Shown here: piece by piece, positions 1 to 6,627 of the stretch
Numbering within the stretch: the stretch's first letter is position 1
How the letters are laid out: each line of letters opens with the position of its first letter
Translations under genes and position numbers: made by a program
Notes under the pieces: model-generated
Seen by the model: the letters and a program-made list of their open reading frames with translations, nothing else
Told to the model about the DNA's origin: nothing
Databases searched by the model: none
Origin: Bacillota bacterium
GTDB lineage: Bacteria; Bacillota; UBA4882; UBA8346
DNA: 64,000 nucleotides
NCBI GenBank assembly: GCA_023429995.1
Contig: JAEZCE010000014.1
Coordinates: 1-64,000, forward strand
Direction of reading: 5' to 3'

Positions 1-144
1 ACTTATGCCGGGTCATTGCTGGAAGTATTCGTTACCCAAGCGGAAGCCGTTTTTAAGGTTCTTGAAGGAGATGCCGTTGTTCTTGATGTTTACGGGGAAA
101 AGGTAAACATTACGGCGGAAGGTGTAAAAATCAAGCGGAAATAA
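1..144 (+). CDS. C-terminal end of an unidentified protein (beta-strand-rich tail)
   Basis: Only the last 47 codons lie in the window, ending with TAA at 142-144. The visible tail alternates short hydrophobic strands (LLEVFV, AVFKVL, AVVLDVY, VNIT), as in a terminal beta-sandwich. The pattern LLEVFV..AEAVF recalls the C-terminal sandwich of GH32-type glycosidases, which would fit the glycosidases next door, but the fragment is too short to assign. A perfect 12-bp hairpin follows 25 bases downstream and the next gene is convergent, so this is the end of its transcript. That the reading frame is real and ends here is likely; the family is a guess. Confidence 0.5.
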   Translation, partial: TYAGSLLEVFVTQAEAVFKVLEGDAVVLDVYGEKVNITAEGVKIKRK

Positions 145-169
145 AGAATTATTACAGTGGTAACTGGGT

Positions 170-219
170 GAAAAGCGCGAATTCCAGGAAAAAGGCGTTC
201 CTTGGTTTTCGCGCTTTTC
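170..219. terminator. Bidirectional terminator hairpin between convergent genes
   Basis: GAAAAGCGCGAA (170-181) pairs perfectly with TTCGCGCTTTTC (208-219). The A-rich and T-rich arm ends give a U-tract on either strand. It sits between the rightward partial gene and the leftward GH42 gene, so it probably ends both transcripts. Confidence 0.6.
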
Positions 220-256
220 ATAGTCCGGCCCATTCATGGATAGCGTTATAGAATCA

Positions 257-2287
257 TCATCCTTGTTGTTCTAAAATGACGACTTGTTTAGGGGCCAATG
301 TTATTTTATCCGTCACCGGACGGTTGGTGCTCCGATCGCTGTAAGCGCCGGCCGGTAAAGGAACCGTTACTTCGTGGTCATTGTGATTCAGGACAATGTA
401 GTAGTCCCGGTCTTTTTGGGAACGCTTGCGAACTTCCACTCCGGATGGGGCGACCATTGGCGCGGTAATTTTCAGTTCCCGGCATAGATAATCCAAAAAT
501 TTCGTCAAGAAGTAAGGTTCCGGCTGTGTCGCCAGATAGTAAGCCTTGCCCTGACCCAGGATATTCTCCGTCAAACAGGGGTCGCCTGCATGGTAATCAT
601 CAAGAAAGCTCGCCAGCACTTTGGCGCTTTGAGGATGGACCACCTCACACCATAAATTGCAATCATAGTCCCCTTTTAAATCCCCCAAAGTCTGACTTAA
701 GCGGATGCGGTTTGTCATATGAGGCTCCAACGGATCAAATTCTTCCACCGCCAGACCCAAGAGCTCTTGAAGCGGTCCGGGATATCCGCCCGGGAAAACG
801 CCATCGGTTTCATCCACAATGCCGCTGTAGAAAGTGGCAATGAAAGTACCGCCGTGGGCCACATAATTCTCCAGGCTTTCTTTCAACCCCGGTTTCACCA
901 TATATAGCAAGGGAGCGACCACCAGTTTATAGGGAGTCAGGTCGGCATCGACCGGGACGAAGTCAACCGGGATATTCATTTCGTAAAAAGGTTTATAAAA
1001 ATTGCGGATTTGTTCCAGATAATTTACGTCGGCGCTGGGCCTTTGGACGTATTCCACGGCCCACCAGTTCTCGTAGTCAAAAAGAATGGCCACTTTGGAT
1101 TCGATCTTGGAACCAACCAGGGGAGCCAGAACTTTCAATTCGCTCCCGAGTACGGCGATCTCTTTGAAGACGCGGGACTGGTCGTCTCCGGTATGGGTCA
1201 CGACTGCGCTGTGGAATTTTTCCGCCCCTTTGCGGGATTGGCGCCATTGAAAAAACATGATGGCGTCCGCGCCGTGGGCCATGGCCTGATAACTCCAAAG
1301 TCTCATCACGCCGGGTCTTTTATTGGTGTTGACCGGACGCCAGTTTACATTATTCGGAGCCTGTTCCATCAAGATGAAGGGTTGGCCGTTTTTCAAGCCC
1401 CGCATCAGATCGTGGTTAAAAGCCGCCCAGTCCGGTGAGGTGTTGGGTTCGGGATCGGGGTAGCTGTCCCAGGAAATCACATCGATCTCCTGGGCCCATT
1501 GAAAATAATCCAACGGTTTGAAATCCCCCATAAAGTTGGTTGTGACGGGGACATGGGGAGTGATGGATTGAATGATTTGCTTCTCCCCCAGATAACACTG
1601 GAAAATGCTGTCCGACATGAAGCGTTTATAGTCCAACACCTGGCTGGGATTGGGGAAAGTGGAAGTCGTCCTGGGAGGAATGATTTCCGACCATTGATAA
1701 TAATGCTGACTCCAAAAATTCGCGCCCCAGGCCTCATTCACTTTTTCAATGGTTCCGTATTTCCGGGAGAGCCAGTTCCGGAAAGCCTCGGCACAGTTGT
1801 CGCAGTAACAAATCGGAGTATGGCAGGCGTATTCGTTGTTGATATGCCAAAGGGCAAGGGCGGGATGGTTTTTATATCTTTCCGCCATTTTGGCGACCAA
1901 TGCTTGTCCAAGGCGGCGATAGCTAGGGCTGTTGGGACAATAGGACTGACGGGAGCCGTAACTGATCCGGTTACCGTCGGCGCTCACCGGCAGGATATCG
2001 GGATATTTCCGGGACAGCCAAGCCGGTTGGGCGGCCGTTGCAGTGGCCAGAACCGCGGAAATGTCGTTTTGAGCCAAAAGATCCAGGAGGCGGTCGAACC
2101 ATTCAAAGTTGTAAGTGTCTTCCGTTGGTTGCAATAGGGCCCAACTGAAGATACCGACACTGACCAGGTTAACCCCGGCCTTTTTCATGAGCGCCATGTC
2201 TTCCTGCCAGACCGACTCGGGCCACTGCTCCGGATTGTAGTCGCCTCCATAAAAGATTTTCGGTGATGGATTGGGATTGGGAATCAT
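257..2287 (-). CDS. Beta-galactosidase, glycoside hydrolase family 42
   Basis: Retaining beta-galactosidase of about 676 residues, the usual GH42 length. It hydrolyses terminal beta-galactosides and, lacking a signal peptide, acts in the cytoplasm on imported oligosaccharides. The N-terminal motif YGGDYNPEQWP is diagnostic. The acid/base glutamate is in HINNEY (about E152) and the nucleophile in ILMEQAP (about E308). Four cysteines (about C117, C160, C162, C165) match the structural zinc site of GH42 enzymes. The middle trimerisation domain and a small C-terminal beta domain follow. I chose the ATG at 2287 because AGGAGG lies 6 bases upstream; an in-frame start 27 bases earlier has no such site. 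It is transcribed alone, near a GH35 enzyme and a sugar ABC transporter that suggest a shared galacto-oligosaccharide diet. Confidence 0.95.
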   Translation of the reverse strand: MIPNPNPSPKIFYGGDYNPEQWPESVWQEDMALMKKAGVNLVSVGIFSWALLQPTEDTYNFEWFDRLLDLLAQNDISAVLATATAAQPAWLSRKYPDILPVSADGNRISYGSRQSYCPNSPSYRRLGQALVAKMAERYKNHPALALWHINNEYACHTPICYCDNCAEAFRNWLSRKYGTIEKVNEAWGANFWSQHYYQWSEIIPPRTTSTFPNPSQVLDYKRFMSDSIFQCYLGEKQIIQSITPHVPVTTNFMGDFKPLDYFQWAQEIDVISWDSYPDPEPNTSPDWAAFNHDLMRGLKNGQPFILMEQAPNNVNWRPVNTNKRPGVMRLWSYQAMAHGADAIMFFQWRQSRKGAEKFHSAVVTHTGDDQSRVFKEIAVLGSELKVLAPLVGSKIESKVAILFDYENWWAVEYVQRPSADVNYLEQIRNFYKPFYEMNIPVDFVPVDADLTPYKLVVAPLLYMVKPGLKESLENYVAHGGTFIATFYSGIVDETDGVFPGGYPGPLQELLGLAVEEFDPLEPHMTNRIRLSQTLGDLKGDYDCNLWCEVVHPQSAKVLASFLDDYHAGDPCLTENILGQGKAYYLATQPEPYFLTKFLDYLCRELKITAPMVAPSGVEVRKRSQKDRDYYIVLNHNDHEVTVPLPAGAYSDRSTNRPVTDKITLAPKQVVILEQQG

Positions 2288-2370
2288 TGGAATCCTCCTT
2301 GTATTTTTAATCAAAAGGTTTAACCCTTTAAAATGATTGATCTACCTTGCAATCAGGGATGAATTTTTGT

Positions 2371-3120
2371 TTACGGATGCAGATTGTTGATGATTAAAAA
2401 CACCCCGCTGACAGCCATTAAGGCTTGAATTCCCTTGCGGATATGGTCGTCGCGAAGATGCAAATCCATGCCGCTGCCTAACCCCATTCCGAGAAGGGCC
2501 GCGGGAAGAAGCGCCAGGGATAGCTTTATGATTTGCCAATTCAAAATAGATTGCCACCCGTAACTCAGGCAACGGAAAATATTGTCGAAGATAAAAACGA
2601 AACATAAATTACCCCGGTACTCGCTGCGGTTTCCGGCAAACCGATCGATGGCCGCCGCCAACAAAGCCCCGATTCCAAAAAGCCCCATTAAAATTCCGGA
2701 GATGATTCCAATAATCCAGAATAACTCCGGACGCCATTTTTGATTGCTTGCTTTTGACTTGTGAAATTGCATTTCCAGGGCCAATAGGATGAGCACAACA
2801 CCCAGGATAACTTTTAAAAGATGATCCGATCCCGTACCAAGCAGGAGAGTACCCGGGATATTGCCTAAAATCACCGCAATGGAAAGTGGAATGACGATTT
2901 TGACGTTGATATGGCGGCGGTTCTTCCAAGCCAGATAAGCATTGGTGGGAACGCTCAACAATAAGTCGAGCGGAGTAACAAGGCGGTTTTCCTTAAAAAT
3001 CGCAAGTAAGGAGTTCATCACCAAGGTATTGCCAAAACCGGTGAGAGCTTTGATAAAATAGGCCAGCATCGTAATGGTGAAAAAGAGAAAGACTGGGTTT
3101 GCCATTTTCATGATTTCCAT
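2371..3120 (-). CDS. TauE/SafE-family (DUF81) membrane permease
   Basis: About 249 residues with roughly seven to eight hydrophobic helices, arranged in two similar halves as in the TauE/SafE family. The N-terminal half carries the family's conserved glycine patch (KALTGFGNTLVMN); the second half repeats it weakly as GLFGIGALLAAA. Members export sulfite, sulfoacetate or other small organic anions, but substrates differ widely, so none is assigned. The start region has no good ribosome-binding site. A TATACT box at 3132-3137 on the same strand would put transcription within a few bases of the ATG, so the mRNA may be nearly leaderless. It diverges from the AraC-family gene beginning at 3228, which could regulate it. 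Confidence 0.85.
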   Translation of the reverse strand: MEIMKMANPVFLFFTITMLAYFIKALTGFGNTLVMNSLLAIFKENRLVTPLDLLLSVPTNAYLAWKNRRHINVKIVIPLSIAVILGNIPGTLLLGTGSDHLLKVILGVVLILLALEMQFHKSKASNQKWRPELFWIIGIISGILMGLFGIGALLAAAIDRFAGNRSEYRGNLCFVFIFDNIFRCLSYGWQSILNWQIIKLSLALLPAALLGMGLGSGMDLHLRDDHIRKGIQALMAVSGVFLIINNLHP

Positions 3121-3227
3121 TTTTGTGCTATAGTATAACTATATTCATATTATAAGACGATAAAATTGCTCCATCAATCAAACGATTTGAAGATGAGTAT
3201 TAAAATTTGAAGGGAATTTGAAATCAA

Positions 3228-4055
3228 GTGCTGAATCATATTTTTCCGGTTGTCAGCGAATCCGAAAGGGGGCTCCCCTTATATCTGGCGGGAGTGGGAT
3301 GCCATCACCATCAGGAACATATCACAAGACCGGATGGATATCCAACGTTTCAGTGGATACAGTGCCATAAAGGACAAGGAGAGTTAATTGTGGGAGGCCG
3401 GTCGCACCGGATCGGTCCGGAGCAAGGCGCGCTTTTGTATCCCAACCAGGCTCATGAATATTATGAGACTAACGGGCCTTGGGAGGTTGATTGGATAGGT
3501 TTCAGCGGCGCTTTGGTTGAGGGGTTTGTCAATCAGTTGGGTTTTGGGAGCTCCAACGTTTTTTATATCATTCATGGAGAGAAGACCCTTGCCAAAATGC
3601 GGCTGGCGCTTAAAATTGCCCAATCCGGCGACACTTTCAGAGGTTTGCAATGTTCCGGGATTATTTATGAGGTATTGTTGGATTTGTATAAGTACACATC
3701 CTCCAGTAATGATGCTTCGATACTGCAACAACATTCCCGGATCAAACCGGTGCTGGATTACATGGAAGAATACTACTCCAGGGCCATTACTTTGGAAGAG
3801 TTGGCCCATACCATCCATATTTCTCCGCAACATTTATGTTTGTTGTTTAAAAACGCTCTGAAAATCCGGCCCTTTGAACATCTTAACCGCGTTAGAATCA
3901 ATAAAAGCAAAGATTTGATGTTTGCCGGACGGGACCTGGAGATCAAAACCATTGCCGGAATGGTGGGGTTTGACAATGTCAGTTATTTTTGCGCCGTGTT
4001 TAAAGAACTTGAAGGACTCAGCCCGGGGCAGTTTCGAAAATTGCATGGGATATAA
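3228..4055 (+). CDS. AraC-family transcriptional regulator with cupin sensor domain
   Basis: A 275-residue regulator. Residues about 15-100 form an AraC-type cupin ligand-binding domain (GHIGPEQG-like turn, then LLYPNQAHEYYE); the segment VGCHHHQEH is histidine-rich. The last ~100 residues are the double helix-turn-helix domain (ITLEELAHTIHISPQHLCLLFK, then IAGMVGFDNVSYFCAVFKELEG, with the SPGQFR tail). Proteins of this build sense sugars and activate catabolic genes. The start is GTG, with AGGGAA 12 bases upstream. It diverges from the TauE-like permease and lies beside the GH42 gene, so control of either is plausible but not shown. Confidence 0.9.
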   Translation: MLNHIFPVVSESERGLPLYLAGVGCHHHQEHITRPDGYPTFQWIQCHKGQGELIVGGRSHRIGPEQGALLYPNQAHEYYETNGPWEVDWIGFSGALVEGFVNQLGFGSSNVFYIIHGEKTLAKMRLALKIAQSGDTFRGLQCSGIIYEVLLDLYKYTSSSNDASILQQHSRIKPVLDYMEEYYSRAITLEELAHTIHISPQHLCLLFKNALKIRPFEHLNRVRINKSKDLMFAGRDLEIKTIAGMVGFDNVSYFCAVFKELEGLSPGQFRKLHGI

Positions 4056-4092
4056 CTGTAGGAACAATGGAAAGGAATGAGCCGAGAGATTT

Positions 4093-4217
4093 TCTGAAGG
4101 CTTGGGGAAATTGTCTGGATGACTCAGGAGATTTTCTAAATGGCAGGGAAAATTTTCCAGATGATTTGGGACATTTCCCAGAACGTTAGGGAAATTGCTC
4201 GAACATGGGGGATTTTG
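4093..4217. repeat. Degenerate 21-nt tandem repeat, six units
   Basis: Six consecutive units start at 4093, 4114, 4135, 4156, 4177 and 4198, each 21 nt (the last 20). They share a G-rich middle and an end of the type GGGAAATTG or GGGACATTT. On the minus strand the units translate as a heptad such as NFPNVLG, NVPNHLE, NFPCHLE, NLLSHPD, but no credible gene start or ribosome-binding site accompanies this. A second array with the same period and similar units lies at 16127-16252. Confidence 0.6.
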
Positions 4218-4289
4218 TTTTGGAATTTTGGGAGAGAGAATAAATGCGGTCGTGTCAAGCACGAGGTGTAAACTTGACGGCTTTGAGGG

Positions 4290-4351
4290 TCCACGGATTT
4301 CACCGGCTGAGGTCCTTTTGGAGCGGCCCAAAAGGACCTAAAAAGCCGCCG
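4290..4351 (+). repeat. 62-bp inverted repeat, left copy
   Basis: Positions 4290-4351 reappear in reverse complement at 5639-5700 with about two mismatches. Each copy contains an internal hairpin, AGGTCCTTTTGG / CCCAAAAGGACCT, around AGCGG. The two copies bracket the Cro/C1-type regulator and the SymE-like gene. Confidence 0.75.
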
Positions 4352-4425
4352 GGACCCCATAGTTCCCGGACTCTCCTTCATATCTCCTCGCTTCCGTGCT
4401 CGGAGTCGGAGTTTTTGATTGGACT

Positions 4426-4449
4426 GGCACTAACATCCATGTTAGTGCC
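4426..4449. repeat. Perfect 24-nt palindrome
   Basis: GGCACTAACAT (4426-4436) is followed, after CC, by its exact complement ATGTTAGTGCC (4439-4449). Relative to the 62-bp repeat it occupies the same place as the imperfect palindrome at 5501-5539, so the two may belong to one repeated element family. A T-rich stretch follows, so termination is also possible. Confidence 0.6.
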
Positions 4450-4647
4450 TTCTTGGGTTGTTTATTAGGCCGACCGCCATTATTCTTCCGTGAATAGAGG
4501 CGGCGCTTTTCGACGTCGTGTCTCAAATGTCGGAGGATTGATTTGGGGTCTAGAGGCGTAAGAACGTATGAAGACGATGAAGGAGCAAAGAAAGCCCATG
4601 TCAAGTGGATGATTGATTAAATCTAATATTAATGTTTTAATTCGTCA

Positions 4648-4974
4648 CTAATTCTTGTTTTTTATTAGTATCGATTCAATCACCTTTTTAATAACTTGCT
4701 TATCTTCCTCATTTAATTTATCAACCTCATTGAAATACTTCTCCAGCTCTTTATCTTTGTAATCAAAATCTTGCGAATCAGCATCGGTTACCAAATAATC
4801 CAAACTCACATGAAAGAGATCTCTTAATTTTAAAAGCACATCTAAGGATGGGTTAGAAAAATTGTTCTCATATCTGCTAACATGTTTGGAGTGAACTCCC
4901 AATATATTTGCTAACTCCTGTTGGGACAGGCCTTTAGCTTTACGGAGCTTTTTGATTTTACCTCCAAAGTTCAT
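4648..4974 (-). CDS. Cro/C1-type (XRE) transcriptional regulator
   Basis: A 108-residue protein. Residues about 5-60 are a helix-turn-helix of the XRE family: KIKKLRKAKGLSQQELANIL, then the recognition helix region around HSKHVSRYE and the NPSLDVLLKL helix. The C-terminal ~45 residues are acidic and helical (LEKYFNEVDKLNEEDKQ), as in SinR-like or phage repressors that oligomerise. The ATG at 4974 is preferred because GAGG lies 9 bases upstream; the TTG at 4983 overlaps that site. The gene is markedly AT-rich compared with neighbours and lies inside the 62-bp inverted repeats, which suggests acquisition. It diverges from the SymE-like gene and may control both. Confidence 0.88.
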   Translation of the reverse strand: MNFGGKIKKLRKAKGLSQQELANILGVHSKHVSRYENNFSNPSLDVLLKLRDLFHVSLDYLVTDADSQDFDYKDKELEKYFNEVDKLNEEDKQVIKKVIESILIKNKN

Positions 4975-5040
4975 TTGTTCCAACCTCGCTTATCAATCAT
5001 CCGTTTTATGTATTCGAAAAATAATTCCATGTATTTACAA

Positions 5041-5086
5041 AAGGTAACATTTTATGTAGAATAAATATAGACAAAATAATTACCTT
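5041..5086. promoter_or_regulatory. Possible operator: 7-bp inverted repeat in the divergent intergenic region
   Basis: AAGGTAA (5041-5047) and TTACCTT (5080-5086) form a perfect inverted repeat upstream of the XRE gene and between it and the SymE-like gene. Autoregulation by the XRE protein is an inference from position only. Confidence 0.25.
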
Positions 5087-5231
5087 ATCGGATAAAATTA
5101 TTAAAGTTCTTGCTACTATTTTGCTACTACTAATTACTGCATATTGTTAAACCTTATGTGGATTTCTTAAGTATTCTCTATATTCATAAGGCTTTCCTTT
5201 ATATTGGATAAAAATAGAAAGGAGCCCCGCC

Positions 5232-5405
5232 ATGAAATCCCACGACCACACCGTCTATTCCATCCTGAGCAACAATAAAAAACTCCCCATGATCCGCCTG
5301 TCCGGCCAGTGGTTGGAACGATGCGGTTTTAAACCCGGCTGCAACTATACGGTCAGCGAACTGTCAGGATGTTTGCTGCTGATGGTGGACAAAAACAAAA
5401 AGTGA
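5232..5405 (+). CDS. symE: SymE-family small toxin-like protein
   Basis: A 57-residue protein with a good ribosome-binding site (AAAGGAG). The core LPMIRLSGQWLERCGFKPG is the signature of the SymE family, whose founding member in E. coli is an SOS-induced, translation-inhibiting protein with an AbrB-like swapped-hairpin fold, controlled by the antisense RNA SymR. The family pattern is P.IrLsGkWLe.aGF..G, followed by strands with V and an LLLMV-type C-terminus, all present here. Many SymE-like genes in Bacillota form arrays or sit by mobile DNA; their role is poorly defined. It lies next to a divergent XRE regulator within a 1.4-kb inverted-repeat-bounded block. No antisense promoter was identified with confidence. 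Confidence 0.75.
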   Translation: MKSHDHTVYSILSNNKKLPMIRLSGQWLERCGFKPGCNYTVSELSGCLLLMVDKNKK

Positions 5406-5500
5406 AACAACGTATTAGGTTTTTAATTTTAAGGTTTTAAGTCAAAGATTTCGGCCCAGATTTCAACATACAAAGATTCTCTGCCTTTAGGAGGGAGGCA

Positions 5501-5539
5501 GGCACCGCTTCTTTACATGGATGTAAAATAGCGGTTGCC
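5501..5539. repeat. Imperfect palindrome
   Basis: GGCACCGC (5501-5508) plus TTTACAT (5512-5518) pair with ATGTAAA (5521-5527) plus GCGGTTGCC (5531-5539). It is the counterpart of the palindrome at 4426-4449, lying about 100 bases from the right copy of the 62-bp repeat. The remainder of 5406-5812 holds only that repeat copy and no gene. Confidence 0.5.
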
Positions 5540-5638
5540 CCCGGAAGCCTCATATAATTGCCAGTCAGAAGGCCAAGGAGGGCGAAGGCCCACTAAAAAC
5601 CCTGGATGAATAAAGGGAAGACCGAAATCCGTAGGTTT

Positions 5639-5700
5639 CGGCGGCCTTTTGGGTCCTTTTGGGCCGCTCCAAAAGGACCTCAGCCGGTGAAATCCGTGGA
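5639..5700 (-). repeat. 62-bp inverted repeat, right copy
   Basis: Reverse complement of 4290-4351. The central 49 bases, from TCCACGGATTTCACC to AAAAGGACC, are identical; differences are confined to the AAAA(A/G)GCCGCCG edge. It includes the same internal hairpin. Confidence 0.75.
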
Positions 5701-5812
5701 CAAGCAAAATCGGCATTCATTTATCAAGAAATTAAAGACGAAAAAGACTTAAATTTCAAACTTTGAACTTAGACCTTCACTCTTCAAATTTACCATAAGG
5801 AGGTATTACCCC

Positions 5813-6159
5813 ATGCTTTCCGACAAAGACCTCGGCCTCAAAAAATTCATCCTCGACCGGAGATCTGTTAGATCAACGACGAGATCATCGAATCCGATCC
5901 GGAATATAAGAAGCTTGAGGAGCGCCCCAACGAATTGTTGAGACTGATGGCAGCCAAACTGACCCCGGAAGATAAGGAACGACTGATGAAAGAATACGAT
6001 AATACCTACTATGGCCCGATTTGCCGCAGGGAAGAGATAATCTACAGCGAGGCGCTGATGGATGGAATGTCGATTGGATATTGGGTGGCGCTGGTAGTAC
6101 GGGGAGTGGAGAAGATAAAAGTTTCAAATGACCGACTCACCCCTTCAGGAACATGGTAG
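5813..6159 (+). pseudogene. Frameshifted remnant of a small unidentified gene
   Basis: A strong ribosome-binding site (AAGGAGG at 5797-5803) precedes the ATG at 5813, which opens MLSDKDLGLKKFILDR. The frame then changes around 5860-5872, where a TAG also occurs in the new frame. A charged helical sequence continues to 6159 (EYKKLEERPNELLRLM, then LTPEDKERLMKEYDNTYYG and SEALMDGMSIGYWVAL). The two parts together look like one small helical protein of about 110 residues, of the type often found near phage or mobile genes. I do not recognise the family. A frameshift plus an in-frame stop makes it a probable pseudogene. Confidence 0.55.
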
Positions 6160-6179
6160 GCCAGAGAAAATGGCAGCAA

Positions 6180-6395
6180 TTCCCCTCCCTTTGACTGATA
6201 GCTAAAAAAATACTGGAAAGGGAGGGGAAGGTCGGATAATGCAACATATAGCGACATTTTTTTTGATTGGAAAGTCTTCGATGATACCATTAAAGATGAC
6301 CAAGATTTTGCCCCCCCTTTTTGGTAAACCTGTAATATAACGAACTTCCCCTCCCTTTAGCGTAAATTATGTCTGGCAGTCAAAGGGAGGGGAGA
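6180..6395. mobile_element. MITE-like palindromic element (~216 bp)
   Basis: CCCCTCCCTTTGACTG (6182-6197) matches the reverse complement of 6377-6392 perfectly, giving 16-bp outer inverted repeats. Each end also folds on itself: TTCCCCTCCCTTT (6180-6192) with AAAGGGAGGGGAA (6217-6229), and 6346-6358 with 6382-6393. AGCAA occurs immediately outside both ends (6175-6179 and 6396-6400), a possible 5-bp target duplication. No coding sequence lies within. The rest of 6160-6627 shows nothing else clear apart from a weak GGGGCG/CGCCCC pairing near 6570-6616. Confidence 0.5.
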
Positions 6396-6627
6396 AGCAA
6401 ACTGCTAGCTACCGGCATTTGTGTAACTGGAGGGGAGAGTTGGAAAAATCCCTTTTTTATTGCATTCACAGAAGTTGCCAAAAAGAAAAATCAATCGAAA
6501 TCGACTCCATATTTAATCCTGGTTTATAATAAAAAGCCCCAAGAATATGCTGCTTTGATTGAACATCATTGGGGGCGAGCCCGCCTTGTGTTGAAGGCTA
6601 GAGGGAGCTGCGCCCCAAAGATTTCAA

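Noticed and set aside
526..2137. Several rightward open frames of 60-212 codons opposite the GH42 gene
   Set aside because: They lie antisense to a gene with conserved catalytic motifs, lack ribosome-binding sites and have no recognisable domains; similar shadows occur opposite most large genes here.
4244..4468. Open frame containing GFHRLRSFWSGPKGPK, and its counterpart at 5513-5716
   Set aside because: The shared sequence is the translation of the 62-bp inverted repeat; the flanking parts differ completely and no proper start signals exist.
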